A stretch of DNA of 64,000 nt from an uncultured Lachnospiraceae bacterium (GCA_934394565.1 CAKRQV010000001.1:157835-221834), one strand, 5' to 3'. Positions 25,696 through 34,700 are shown, counted from the stretch's first letter. A program made the numbers and translations. Notes: generated from the letters alone by a model not told the origin.

Positions 25696-26463
25696 ATGGC
25701 AAAGAGTATAGTTCTGGATGCCGGCCACGGCGGCAGAGATAATGGTGCGGTATATGAGGATCAGATCGAGAAAAATGACAATCTGCGGATTGTGCTGGCT
25801 CTTGGGCAGGAGCTGGAGGACCGGGGGATCGAGGTATATTATACCCGGACGACAGATGTCTTTCAGACACCCTTTGAAAAGGCAGAGATCGCCAATGAAA
25901 CCGGTGCGGATGCTTTCTTAAGTATTCACAGGAATTCCTCACCAAATCCCGCAGAATATGCCGGGGTAGAGGCGCTGGTATATAAAAAGGAAGGGCTGGC
26001 ACTGGAATTGGCTGATAATATTGTCGGAGCACTGGGACTGGTGGGGTTTGAAGAGATTGGCGTCAGCGAGCGGCCGGGGATCATTGTTCTGCGAAAGACA
26101 AAGATGCCGGCGGTGCTGGCAGAGATTGGATTTATCAACCAGCCGGAGGATACGAAGCTCCTGGAAGAAAATTTCACGCAGGTGGTCGGAGCACTGGCAG
26201 ATGCTGTGCAGGGATCGCTGGAGCCGGGGATGGCAGCTTCCGGCACAGACAGCTTTTACAGGGTGGAAATTGCGCGGACTACAGAACGAAAGACGGCCAC
26301 GGAAGAGGCCAGACGGGCGGTGGAACAGGGGTTTCCCTCCAGTATCGAAAGAAAGGATGGACGTTACAGTGTGTGCATTGGCCGATATCAGGAGCTTGAC
26401 AATGCTGTGCTTATGGAGCGGGTGTTAAAAAGCCGGGGCTATGTGACCCGGATACTTGGCTGA
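25696..26463 (+). CDS. N-acetylmuramoyl-L-alanine amidase (Amidase_3) with SPOR-like C-terminus
   Basis: A 255-residue protein. Residues 1-175 are a Zn amidase: His11 in LDAGHGG, Glu25, His78 in LSIHRNS, and the catalytic Glu in LAEIGFINQ. Residues 190-255 look like a SPOR domain (FYRVEIA, YSVCIGRYQELDNA, VLKSRGY), which binds denuded glycan. It lacks a signal peptide, so it either acts inside (for example during sporulation or lysis) or leaves the cell by another route. AAGGAG precedes the ATG. The next gene encodes an exported lipoprotein. Confidence 0.88.
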   Translation: MAKSIVLDAGHGGRDNGAVYEDQIEKNDNLRIVLALGQELEDRGIEVYYTRTTDVFQTPFEKAEIANETGADAFLSIHRNSSPNPAEYAGVEALVYKKEGLALELADNIVGALGLVGFEEIGVSERPGIIVLRKTKMPAVLAEIGFINQPEDTKLLEENFTQVVGALADAVQGSLEPGMAASGTDSFYRVEIARTTERKTATEEARRAVEQGFPSSIERKDGRYSVCIGRYQELDNAVLMERVLKSRGYVTRILG

Positions 26464-26560
26464 ACACACAATGTTCAGAAAAAAGCATTGGGCAAAGTGG
26501 ACATCACATGGTATGATAACGGCAGAAAAAAACACATGCACAGAAAGGATTTTATATAAT

Positions 26561-27697
26561 ATGAAGAAAAAGCTAGTACTTGCAGCAGCGGCTCTGGCCG
26601 CTGTGAGCATGACGGCCTGTGGCAGTCAGAGTGAAAATGTAGCAGCAAAGGACTATAAGGCCAGTGATTATGTGACGCTGGGCACTTACACCGGACTGGA
26701 AGTCCAGCAGATCCGGGAAAAGACCGGGCTGACTGATGAGGAGACGCAGAGTGCCATAGACGATGCCCTGGAGCAGGACGCCACAGAGCGTGAAATCACA
26801 GACCGTGTGTCTGAGGAGGGCGATTATCTGGATATTTCCTATACCTGTACCCAGAACGGCGAGGTGGTGGATGAGACCGGGGACAGTGATGTGGCGATGC
26901 AGCTGGGCCAGTATGAATATTTTGATGAGGATGGCGAAAAGCAGCTGCTTGGCACAAAGGCCGGAGATACCCGCACGATCGTTGTAGATGGTGGCGAGGA
27001 AGAGGATCCCCAGAGCTACACCTACGAGGTTACGGTAAAACGGGTATACACCTACGATATACCGGAGCTGACCGATGACTATGCCAGGGAACAGGGCTAT
27101 GATTCCGCCGAGGATATGAAAAAGGATGTGGCAGCGGATGCTCTGGAGAGTACTAACGAGGATTATGTGTCCTCGGCAAAGGATGAGCTGTTGCAGGATG
27201 TGGTCAGCAACAGTACGAATGACGGCTATCCGCAGAAGCTGTACGATGAGACACTGAAGCAGCTGGATCAGTCCTATCAGGATTTCTTCGGTATTACGGT
27301 CGAGGATGCCTTTGACGGGGATGAGGATTCCCTGCGCTCCATGGTGGAGGATACGCTTTTGCAGGAACTTGTGGTGGAAGCGATTGCTGAAAAGGAACAT
27401 ATCGTTGTGACACAGGATGAACTGGATACATACAAACAGCAGGTTGTAGACCAGTACGGTTACGACGATATCAGCAGCCTGGAAGCGGAGTATTCGGACG
27501 ATACGATGGCGGAGTCCCTGCTGAACGAAAAGGTGCGGGATTTCCTGTACGAAAAGGCAAAGGTAACATATGTGAGTGAAGAAGAGTACTATGCGGCAGA
27601 GGATGCGGATACAGCAGATCCGGATGACAGTATGGATTCTGATACCGAAGAGCTTTTTGAGGATATTGTGGATGAGATGACCGATGAACAGGAGTAA
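26561..27697 (+). CDS. Trigger-factor-like lipoprotein (FKBP-type foldase)
   Basis: The frame is open from 26456, but ATG 26561 starts a clean lipoprotein signal (MKKKLVLAAAALAAVSMTAC, Cys20). The 378-residue product resembles trigger factor without its ribosome-binding domain. An FKBP-like part covers about 75-165 (GDYLDISYTCTQNGEVVDET, QLLGTKAGDTRTIVV, YEVTVKRVYTYDIPELTDDY). A helical C-terminal domain covers about 165-340 (LLQELVVEAIAEKEHIVVTQDEL). The end is very acidic. It probably helps proteins fold on the outer face of the membrane, a role filled by PrsA elsewhere. It overlaps the following gene by 14 bases. Confidence 0.85.
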   Translation: MKKKLVLAAAALAAVSMTACGSQSENVAAKDYKASDYVTLGTYTGLEVQQIREKTGLTDEETQSAIDDALEQDATEREITDRVSEEGDYLDISYTCTQNGEVVDETGDSDVAMQLGQYEYFDEDGEKQLLGTKAGDTRTIVVDGGEEEDPQSYTYEVTVKRVYTYDIPELTDDYAREQGYDSAEDMKKDVAADALESTNEDYVSSAKDELLQDVVSNSTNDGYPQKLYDETLKQLDQSYQDFFGITVEDAFDGDEDSLRSMVEDTLLQELVVEAIAEKEHIVVTQDELDTYKQQVVDQYGYDDISSLEAEYSDDTMAESLLNEKVRDFLYEKAKVTYVSEEEYYAAEDADTADPDDSMDSDTEELFEDIVDEMTDEQE

Positions 27698-28301
27698 GCT
27701 GATCCGGACATATACAGATTTTATCTTTGTGGAGGATGCGCCTGTCAGGGCGGATATCCTGCTGATCCCGGGCAGCCCTGTGGCGGCGCTGGGGGAAAAG
27801 GCGGCAGCGCTGTACCGGGAGGGCTTTGCACCGAAGATTCTGGTGTCCGGCAGGTACAGTATCTGTGAAGAAGGGCTTGTGATCCCAGAGGCAGAGCTTT
27901 CGGCATATCCGGGCAGCTATGCGACGGAGGCACAGTTTCTGGCGGCGGTGCTTGAAAAAAACGGAGTGGCGGCCGAAGATATCTGGCTGGAGGAGCAGGC
28001 AACCTATACATATGAAAATGCCATATTTTCCAGAAAACTGCTGGATAAAAAGGCGTATCCGGTCAGACGGGCGATCCTTTGCTGCAAGCCGAGCCATGCC
28101 AGACGCAGCCTTTTGTACTATCAGCTACTGTTTCCGGATCAGGAGATCCTGGTCTGCCCCTGCGAACATACGATTACGGCAGACAACTGGTATCGATCGC
28201 CCGAGGGTATTGAGACAGTGCTTGGCGAAATCCGGCGGTGTGCAGAGCAGTTTGGCGATATTTTAAAGAGCGCTCTTACGGTATTGCCGGAAGAAACATA
28301 A
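27684..28301 (+). CDS. YdcF family (DUF218) protein
   Basis: A 205-residue protein of the DUF218 family (SanA/ElyC/YdcF). It shows the first strand and loop ADILLIPGSP, the KILVSGRYS strand, and the WLEEQATYTYENAIFS motif, whose E-x-x-A-x-x-T-x-E-N pattern is the family hallmark. There is no N-terminal membrane helix, so it is probably cytosolic, like YdcF, which binds S-adenosylmethionine. The biochemical role is not established. It is translationally coupled to the lipoprotein gene through a 14-base overlap. Confidence 0.82.
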   Translation: MNRSKLIRTYTDFIFVEDAPVRADILLIPGSPVAALGEKAAALYREGFAPKILVSGRYSICEEGLVIPEAELSAYPGSYATEAQFLAAVLEKNGVAAEDIWLEEQATYTYENAIFSRKLLDKKAYPVRRAILCCKPSHARRSLLYYQLLFPDQEILVCPCEHTITADNWYRSPEGIETVLGEIRRCAEQFGDILKSALTVLPEET

Positions 28302-28342
28302 AAACAGAGATATTTTCCGCGGTACATTCATATAGTAGAAGC

Positions 28343-28714
28343 ATGAAAGATGCGATGCCATTGACGATTTTATTCCGGATGATAAAAGCCCTGATGATCG
28401 CAGGCCTTATGACGGTGCTTTCCCTCGCTTTACTGTCCTTCTGGATGTATAAGAGCGATCCGGGAGAGAAAGTTTTCAACCTTGCGTTCATATTGACTTA
28501 TATTGCAGCTGGCTTTCTTGGCGGCCTTTATATGGGACATAAGATGGACAGAAGAAAGTTTCTATGGGGTATGAGTACAGGGCTTTGCTATTATCTGGTA
28601 CTGACTATACTGGCGGTATGGGTGGTGCCGGGGGAAATGGAAAGTCCGGCAAAATGGCTGTCGGTCGGCCTGCTGTGCCTGATCAGCGGCTGTATTGGCG
28701 GTATGCTGGGGTGA
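28343..28714 (+). CDS. TIGR04086-type four-helix membrane protein
   Basis: The frame is open from 28238 inside the previous gene, but ATG 28343 fits a 123-residue membrane protein. Four hydrophobic helices are visible: ALMIAGLMTVLSLALLSFW, AFILTYIAAGFLGGLYMG, GLCYYLVLTILAVWVV, and a Gly-rich last helix (LLCLISGCIGGMLG). Size, topology and position match the TIGR04086 family of Firmicutes, usually found near secDF or yajC. Its function is unknown. The SCIFF peptide gene follows 106 bases later with its own promoter. The ribosome-binding site is weak (AGAAG). Confidence 0.75.
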   Translation: MKDAMPLTILFRMIKALMIAGLMTVLSLALLSFWMYKSDPGEKVFNLAFILTYIAAGFLGGLYMGHKMDRRKFLWGMSTGLCYYLVLTILAVWVVPGEMESPAKWLSVGLLCLISGCIGGMLG

Positions 28715-28762
28715 AAGATCCGGATTCCTTAAAAAGAAAAACAAGGTTTTCCGAAAAAAATC

Positions 28763-28791
28763 TTTAAAAAGGATGCCCCCTATGCTATAAT
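28763..28791 (+). promoter_or_regulatory. scfA promoter
   Basis: A perfect TATAAT with an extended TGC element has TTTAAA 17 bases upstream. It lies 30 bases before the scfA start. Confidence 0.7.
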
Positions 28792-28820
28792 GAACAAAAA
28801 TTCAACAGGAGGAGTTCGCA

Positions 28821-28961
28821 ATGAAACACATCAAGACTTTAAATACAAAGAGCTTACAGAATACTGTGAAGAAAGGCGGCTGCGGCGAGTGCCAGACATC
28901 CTGCCAGTCTGCATGTAAGACATCCTGCACAGTAGGAAACCAGACCTGTGAGCAGAAATAA
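28821..28961 (+). CDS. scfA: SCIFF six-cysteine RiPP precursor peptide
   Basis: A 46-residue peptide too short for many gene finders, preceded by a strong AGGAGGAG site. A leader of about 18 residues (MKHIKTLNTKSLQNTV) is followed by a GG and six Cys at 21, 24, 28, 32, 36 and 43. This is the Clostridia-wide SCIFF family (six Cys in forty-five residues). The adjacent radical-SAM enzyme makes Cys-to-Thr thioether bridges; Thr residues sit between the Cys as required. The final product's role is unknown. A terminator hairpin directly follows, which would favour excess precursor over enzyme. Confidence 0.97.
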   Translation: MKHIKTLNTKSLQNTVKKGGCGECQTSCQSACKTSCTVGNQTCEQK

Positions 28962-28973
28962 GACTTTTAAAGA

Positions 28974-29000
28974 GGCCGGTGCTTTTGCATCGGTCTTTTT
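28974..29000 (+). terminator. Terminator or attenuator after scfA
   Basis: GGCCGGTGC pairs with GCATCGGTC (two G-T wobbles, 4-base loop) and is followed by five T residues. It separates scfA from scfB. Confidence 0.75.
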
Positions 29001-29015
29001 AAAACGGGGAAATGG

Positions 29016-29044
29016 TTTACAAAACGCTCAAAATATGATAATAT
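29016..29044 (+). promoter_or_regulatory. Possible second promoter for scfB
   Basis: TTTACA and TAATAT with a 17-base spacer lie between the scfA terminator and scfB. The -10 matches only partly. Confidence 0.4.
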
Positions 29045-29097
29045 GCCAATGATTATACCCCGGAATAGATATACTTCCAGGGAAAAGGGCAGCAGTT

Positions 29098-29128
29098 CGT
29101 CCTCGCGCCTGCGCAGAGGACGATTTTT
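29098..29128 (+). terminator. Terminator-like hairpin in the scfB leader
   Basis: A perfect 7-bp stem (CGTCCTC with GAGGACG, 11-base loop) is followed by ATTTTTCG, ending about 25 bases before the scfB start. It could be an attenuator. Confidence 0.5.
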
Positions 29129-29152
29129 CGTTGCCATGAAGGGAGTTTTAGC

Positions 29153-30508
29153 GTGATACATCAGTATAAAAACAATGATATCCCGATCGTGCTTGACGTC
29201 AACAGTGGATCTGTGCACGTGGTGGATGCTGTGGTCTACGATACGGTAGCCCGCATGGACGAAGGAAAGACTCTGGAACAGACCCTTGCGGAGCTGAAAG
29301 AGAGCTACGATGAGACAGATATCCGCGATGCATGGGCGGAATGTCTGGAGTTAAAGGAACAGGGGATGCTGTTCACACAGGACATCTACGAAAATGCGAT
29401 CGAACATTTCACTGACCGTCCGACGGTCGTAAAGGCACTGTGCTTACATATCGCCCACGACTGTAATCTTGCCTGTCGTTACTGCTTCGCAGAAGAGGGC
29501 GAGTATCATGGCCGCAGAGCTTTGATGTCCTATGAGGTCGGTAAGAAAGCACTGGATTTTCTGATTGCCAATTCCGGTTCCAGACGCAATCTGGAGGTGG
29601 ATTTCTTTGGTGGTGAGCCGACGATGAACTGGCAGGTGGTAAAGGATTTGGTAGCCTACGGCCGCAGCCAGGAAGAGGCACACAATAAAAAGTTCCGTTT
29701 TACCCTGACGACTAACGGAGTCCTGTTAAATGACGAGATCATGGAGTTTGCCAATAAGGAATGTGCCAATGTTGTCATGAGTGTGGATGGCCGTAAAGAG
29801 GTCCATGATTTTATGCGTCCGTTCAGAAACGGCAAAGGCAGCTATGATCTGATCATGCCGAAGTTTAAGAAATTTGCGGACAGCCGTAACCAGACAAATT
29901 ACTATGTACGAGGTACATTTACCCATTATAATCTGGACTTTGCAAAGGATGTCTTAAGTCTTGCGGATATGGGATTTAAACAGATCTCCATTGAGCCTGT
30001 TGTGGCTCCGCCGGAAGCGGATTATGCGATCCGCGAAGAAGATATCCCGATGATCTGTGAACAGTACGATCTGCTGGCAAAAGAGATGATCAAGAGAGAA
30101 AAAGAAGGCAGAGGATTCAATTTCTTCCACTTTATGATCGATCTGACCGGCGGACCCTGCGTATATAAGAGACTGTCCGGCTGTGGTTCCGGTACGGAGT
30201 ATCTGGCTGTCACACCGTGGGGAGATCTGTATCCCTGCCATCAGTTTGTAGGAAACGAGGATTTTCTTCTGGGCAACGTAGATGAGGGAGTTGTAAAGAA
30301 AGATATCGTCAATACCTTCAAACATTGCAACGTATACGCAAAAGAAGACTGTAAAAAGTGCTTCTCCCGTTTCTACTGCAGTGGCGGATGCGCAGCCAAT
30401 GCCTATAATTTCACCGGCTCCATCAATGGCGCCTATGAGATTGGCTGCAAACTGCAGAGAAAACGTATCGAGTGTGCATTAATGATCAAAGCTGCTCTGG
30501 CAGACTAA
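29153..30508 (+). CDS. scfB: SCIFF maturase, SPASM-type radical SAM enzyme
   Basis: A 451-residue enzyme starting with GTG after GAAGGGA. An N-terminal peptide-recognition region (1-95) precedes the radical SAM core, with Cys104, Cys108 and Cys111 in CNLACRYC binding the catalytic [4Fe-4S] cluster. FFGGEPTMNW is the SAM-binding GGEP motif. The SPASM domain near the C-terminus has many Cys (GGPCVYKRLSGCGSG, DLYPCHQF, CKKCFSRFYCSGGCAAN), fitting two auxiliary clusters. It forms thioether links on ScfA. It follows the peptide gene, as in nearly all Clostridia, and precedes secDF by 16 bases. Confidence 0.96.
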   Translation: MIHQYKNNDIPIVLDVNSGSVHVVDAVVYDTVARMDEGKTLEQTLAELKESYDETDIRDAWAECLELKEQGMLFTQDIYENAIEHFTDRPTVVKALCLHIAHDCNLACRYCFAEEGEYHGRRALMSYEVGKKALDFLIANSGSRRNLEVDFFGGEPTMNWQVVKDLVAYGRSQEEAHNKKFRFTLTTNGVLLNDEIMEFANKECANVVMSVDGRKEVHDFMRPFRNGKGSYDLIMPKFKKFADSRNQTNYYVRGTFTHYNLDFAKDVLSLADMGFKQISIEPVVAPPEADYAIREEDIPMICEQYDLLAKEMIKREKEGRGFNFFHFMIDLTGGPCVYKRLSGCGSGTEYLAVTPWGDLYPCHQFVGNEDFLLGNVDEGVVKKDIVNTFKHCNVYAKEDCKKCFSRFYCSGGCAANAYNFTGSINGAYEIGCKLQRKRIECALMIKAALAD

Positions 30509-30524
30509 GAGAAAGGATAGTATC

Positions 30525-32774
30525 ATGAAGAAAAAACAGGGAATTGCAGTCCTGGTTCTCACTGTTGTTCTGATCGCACTGCTGGCTTTTACATCCGCAG
30601 TTGGCTTCGGACCGACAGGAACAGGTTCTGCACGAAACATCATCACCGGTCTGGATCTGGCCGGCGGTGTCAGCATCACCTATGCGGCAGACGAGGATAT
30701 GCCGTCCACAGAGGATATGGACGACACCGTGTACAAGCTGCAGCAGCGTGTTATGAGCTACAGTGAGGAAGCAAAAGTTTACAAAGAGGGTACCAACCGT
30801 ATTACAGTTGAGATTCCGGGCGTTACAGATGCCAATAAGATTCTGGAAGAGCTGGGTACACCGGGTACGCTGTACTTCATCCGCCAGACGGATGATGACG
30901 GCAATGCCTGCTACAGCTACAATTCTTCCACAGGTAAATATGAACTGAAGTATACGATTGATGAGCTGAAAGAAAAGAACTGTATCGTACTCGAGGGTTC
31001 TTCTGTTACCAACGCCCAGGGCGGTGTACAGCAGGATAATTCCGGAAATGGCAAATATGTCACAGAGCTGGAGTTTGATTCCGAGGGTACAAAGGCTTTT
31101 GCGGAAGCTACCGAGCGTGCCTATAAAAACAACGAAACTATCGGTATCTACTATGACAATGAATTTGTCAGCGTACCGAGTGTAAACTCCGTAATCACAG
31201 CCGGTAAAGCTGTCATCGAGGGTGCCAACAGTATCGAGGATGCCAAAGCACTGGCTACGACGCTGCGTATCGGCTCCCTGACACTGACTCTGCATGAAAT
31301 CAGTTCTCAGGTTGTCGGTGCCACACTGGGCAGCAGCGCCATCCATACCAGTCTGATCGCAGGTGGTATCGGTCTGGCTCTCGTGATCATCTTTATGATC
31401 ATCGTGTATGCACTGCCGGGTCTTGTGGCTGGTCTGGCTCTGCTGATCTATACAGGACTTGAACTTGTCATGTTAAATGCCTTTGATCTGACATTGACCC
31501 TGCCAGGTATCGCAGGTATCATCCTGTCCATCGGTATGGCAGTTGATGCCAACGTTATCATTTATGCCCGTATCCGTGAGGAGATCGCCGCAGGCAAATC
31601 TGTCCGCAATGCGATCACGACCGGTTTCCAAAAAGCATTTTCTGCGATCTTTGATGGTAATATCACAACTCTGATTGCAGCCGCTGTTCTTGGCTTCCTG
31701 GGTACAGGTAGTGTACAGGGCTTTGCCATGACACTGGCTCTTGGTATTGTGCTGTCTATGTTCACAGCACTGGTCATCTCCCGTCTGATCGTCAACGCTT
31801 TCTATGCTGTCGGATTCAGAGATGAAAAATTCTATGGCAGAGCCAGAGAACAGAAAACAATCGATTTTGTAGGAAAGAAAAAGATCTTCTTTACAATTTC
31901 TCTGATTCTGGCTATCCTCGTACCGATCGCCGGCATGGGCGGATTCAAAGCAGCCACAGACAAGAGTTTAAATTACAGCCTTGAGTTTATGGGTGGTACT
32001 TCTACTACAGTAGAGTTCAATGAAAATATGTCCATGGAACAGCTGGAAAAAGAAGTAAATCCGAAGGTAGAGGATATCACAAAGGATGCCGACGTTACCT
32101 GTGTCAAAGTCGTTAATTCTAACGGCGTTACGATCAAGACCAGAACATTAAGTGTAGATGAGCGTGAGGCTCTCGAAAACATGCTGGTTAATGATTTTGG
32201 TGTGGATAAATCTACGATCACATCCCAGAGTATTTCCGCGACTGTATCCAATGAGATGCGCCGCGATGCGATCGTTGCCGTTATCGTAGCAGCTATCTTC
32301 ATGCTGCTGTATATCTGGTTCCGTTTCAAGGATATCCGCTTTGCCTCCAGTGCCGTTCTGGCCCTTTTACATGATGTACTGGTTGTTCTTGGCTTCTATG
32401 CGGTATCCCGTGTAACCGTAGGTACGACATTTATCGCCTGCATGCTGACGATCGTTGGTTACTCGATCAATGCGACGATTGTTATCTTTGACCGTATCCG
32501 TGAGAATCTGGCTACAGGTCTTGGTAAAAAGAAGGATCTGGCTGAGGTGGTTAACTTAAGTATCACCCAGACCCTGACCAGAAGTATTTATACTTCCCTG
32601 ACAACCTTCATTATGGTATTTATACTCTGGATCATGGGTGTATCTTCCATCCGTGAATTTGCCCTTCCGATCATGGTGGGTATCATCTGCGGTGCATATT
32701 CTTCCGTATGCGTGACAGGTCCGCTGTGGTACACGATCAAGACGATGGCAGGAAAGAAAACAAAGAAAAAATAA
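30525..32774 (+). CDS. secDF: Protein translocase subunit SecDF (fused)
   Basis: A 749-residue fused SecD-SecF protein with about 12 membrane helices. The SecD half has the first helix (about 7-25), GLDLAGGVSITY, an extracytosolic P1 domain to about 250, and helices 260-430 with the VDANVIIYARIREE motif. The SecF half begins near 440, with LEFMGGTSTTVEF and IVIFDRIRENL. The complex uses proton flow to pull proteins across the membrane after SecA. It is 16 bases from scfB. The SecD P1 domain is compact, as usual in Firmicute fusions. A terminator follows. Confidence 0.95.
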   Translation: MKKKQGIAVLVLTVVLIALLAFTSAVGFGPTGTGSARNIITGLDLAGGVSITYAADEDMPSTEDMDDTVYKLQQRVMSYSEEAKVYKEGTNRITVEIPGVTDANKILEELGTPGTLYFIRQTDDDGNACYSYNSSTGKYELKYTIDELKEKNCIVLEGSSVTNAQGGVQQDNSGNGKYVTELEFDSEGTKAFAEATERAYKNNETIGIYYDNEFVSVPSVNSVITAGKAVIEGANSIEDAKALATTLRIGSLTLTLHEISSQVVGATLGSSAIHTSLIAGGIGLALVIIFMIIVYALPGLVAGLALLIYTGLELVMLNAFDLTLTLPGIAGIILSIGMAVDANVIIYARIREEIAAGKSVRNAITTGFQKAFSAIFDGNITTLIAAAVLGFLGTGSVQGFAMTLALGIVLSMFTALVISRLIVNAFYAVGFRDEKFYGRAREQKTIDFVGKKKIFFTISLILAILVPIAGMGGFKAATDKSLNYSLEFMGGTSTTVEFNENMSMEQLEKEVNPKVEDITKDADVTCVKVVNSNGVTIKTRTLSVDEREALENMLVNDFGVDKSTITSQSISATVSNEMRRDAIVAVIVAAIFMLLYIWFRFKDIRFASSAVLALLHDVLVVLGFYAVSRVTVGTTFIACMLTIVGYSINATIVIFDRIRENLATGLGKKKDLAEVVNLSITQTLTRSIYTSLTTFIMVFILWIMGVSSIREFALPIMVGIICGAYSSVCVTGPLWYTIKTMAGKKTKKK

Positions 32775-32791
32775 AGACAGAGAATATGGTT

Positions 32792-32832
32792 CTGCCGCAT
32801 GCAGTGAAGGCTGCCTGCGGCAGTTCCTTTTT
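32792..32832 (+). terminator. secDF terminator
   Basis: A 13-bp stem with one mismatch (CTGCCGCATGCAG with CTGCCTGCGGCAG) is followed by TTCCTTTTT. Confidence 0.85.
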
Positions 32833-32978
32833 ACGCGAGCAATGAGCCAAAGTCCGTGCTTGCACGAGACCTTGGCGACTGCCGCGATAGCTATGCGAAA
32901 CTCGCAAAGTGTGTTTCGTATAGTTTACAGGAAAAACTGTCAGCGTACAGTGCTGCTTTTCCTGGTATGGAGAGAAAC
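32833..32978 (+). repeat. Structured leader or interspersed repeat upstream of recJ
   Basis: Several nested inverted repeats lie here: GCCAAAGTC with GACCTTGGC around a GTGCTTGCAC hairpin, and CTATGCGAAAC with GTTTCGTATAG. An open frame runs through it in phase with recJ but has no ribosome-binding site. The sequence looks like an inserted intergenic repeat rather than coding DNA. Confidence 0.5.
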
Positions 32979-34700
32979 ATGGAGACAACGAAGAAGACAA
33001 AATGGCTGGTGATGGCAAAACGTGCGGATTTTGCTGCGATTGCCGCAGAATTTCATATAGATCCGGTGACGGCAAGACTGCTGCGCAACAAAGATCTGAC
33101 AACAATGGAAGAGATGAAACGTTACCTGTACGGCAGCCTGGATGATCTGTATGATGGCAGTCAGATGAAGGACATGGAAACGGCGGTTTCTTTGCTGGAA
33201 CAGAAAATTCAGGAACATAAAAAAATCCGCATTATGGGAGATTATGACTGCGACGGCATCATGTCAAGTTATATTCTGCTGAAGGGACTGACCGCTCTTG
33301 GTGCCCAGGCAGACGTCGTGATCCCGGACAGGATACAGGATGGCTATGGCCTGCATGATACGATGATCGAAGCAGCAAGAGATGCCGGTGTGGATACGAT
33401 CGTAACATGCGACAACGGTATTTCAGCTGCAGATGAGATCGCACTGGCAAAAAAATATGGCATGACAGTGATCCTGACGGATCATCATGAAGTGCCACAG
33501 CAGATCACAGATGGCGTAAAAAGCGATGTTCTGCCACCGGCAGATGCCATCGTTAATCCGCACCGTGCAGACTGTTCTTATCCCTTCAAGGGGCTCTGTG
33601 GAGCCGGTGTAGCATATAAGCTCATCGAGCTTTTGTATAGGAGAGCCAAAAAAAGCGGCAGTGAGGCGTTTATTCCCTTTGCGGCTATGGCAACCGTGAC
33701 GGATATCATGGAACTGGTGGATGAAAACCGGATTCTGGTGCGGGAAGGCCTGAAAATGTTTAAAAATCTGAAAAATCCCGGGCTTCTGGCATTGATGAAA
33801 GCGACAGGCATAGCACCGGAGAATGTCGCATCCTATCAGATCGGTTTTATTCTGGGTCCCTGTCTGAATGCGAGCGGCCGTCTGGATACGGCTGAGCTGG
33901 CCCTCAGGCTGTTGGTGACGGAGGATGCTTTGGAGGCGGAAGCGATTGCAGGACAGCTGGTATCTTTAAATGACAGCCGTAAGGCCATGACCGAACAGGG
34001 TGTGCGCGAGGCGCAGGTGCTGATTGAGACCGGGGAACTGAAAAACGACCGGGTGCTGGTTGTATATTTGCCGGACTGTCATGAGAGCATTGCCGGGATT
34101 ATTGCCGGGCGTATCCGGGAAAGATATTATCGTCCGGTATATGTACTGACCGATGCCAGGGAAGGACTGAAGGGTTCGGGACGGTCGATTGAGGAGTACG
34201 ATATGTACAGTCATCTGGCCGGATGCAGTGAGCTTCTGGAACGCTTTGGCGGTCATAAAATGGCAGCGGGAATTTCCTTGAAAAAAGAGAATCTGGAAGC
34301 TTTTCGGCGGAAGTTAAATGATAACTGCGGACTTTCGGAGGAAGATCTGACAGAAAAGATCCGTATCGATGTGCCAATGCCGTTGTCGTATGTGACACCG
34401 GCACTTCTGGAAGAGTTTTCCATGCTGGAACCCTTTGGCCGGGGAAATGCCCGTCCGGTATTTGCGGAGAAGAATGTGCAGGTGCTCAGAAAGCGACTGG
34501 CCGGATCCAATAAAAAGACGCTGTTTGTACGGATACGGACACAGGATTATTTTGAGACAGATGCGGTGTGCTTTAACGAGGGGGATGTGCTGTATCACTG
34601 GCTCGAGGGGCGTGACAGAATGTCGATTCTGTATTCTCCTCAGTTTAATACTTTCCGCGGCGTGACATCGATCCAGTTTCGTATCAATGGGTATTGTTAA
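32979..34700 (+). CDS. recJ: Single-stranded-DNA-specific exonuclease RecJ
   Basis: ATG 32979 with GGAGAG five bases upstream gives 573 residues; the frame stays open to 32856 through a repeat-like region. The DHH phosphoesterase motifs are present: IMGDYDCDGIMS (motif I), TCDNGIS (motif II), LTDHHEVP (DHH motif III) and the PHRADCSYPF segment. The DHHA1 part contains GPCLNASGRLD and later SGRSIEEYD and FGGHKMAAG. RecJ degrades single-stranded DNA 5' to 3' in recombination and mismatch repair. It precedes apt, whose own promoter lies in the gap. Confidence 0.95.
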   Translation: METTKKTKWLVMAKRADFAAIAAEFHIDPVTARLLRNKDLTTMEEMKRYLYGSLDDLYDGSQMKDMETAVSLLEQKIQEHKKIRIMGDYDCDGIMSSYILLKGLTALGAQADVVIPDRIQDGYGLHDTMIEAARDAGVDTIVTCDNGISAADEIALAKKYGMTVILTDHHEVPQQITDGVKSDVLPPADAIVNPHRADCSYPFKGLCGAGVAYKLIELLYRRAKKSGSEAFIPFAAMATVTDIMELVDENRILVREGLKMFKNLKNPGLLALMKATGIAPENVASYQIGFILGPCLNASGRLDTAELALRLLVTEDALEAEAIAGQLVSLNDSRKAMTEQGVREAQVLIETGELKNDRVLVVYLPDCHESIAGIIAGRIRERYYRPVYVLTDAREGLKGSGRSIEEYDMYSHLAGCSELLERFGGHKMAAGISLKKENLEAFRRKLNDNCGLSEEDLTEKIRIDVPMPLSYVTPALLEEFSMLEPFGRGNARPVFAEKNVQVLRKRLAGSNKKTLFVRIRTQDYFETDAVCFNEGDVLYHWLEGRDRMSILYSPQFNTFRGVTSIQFRINGYC

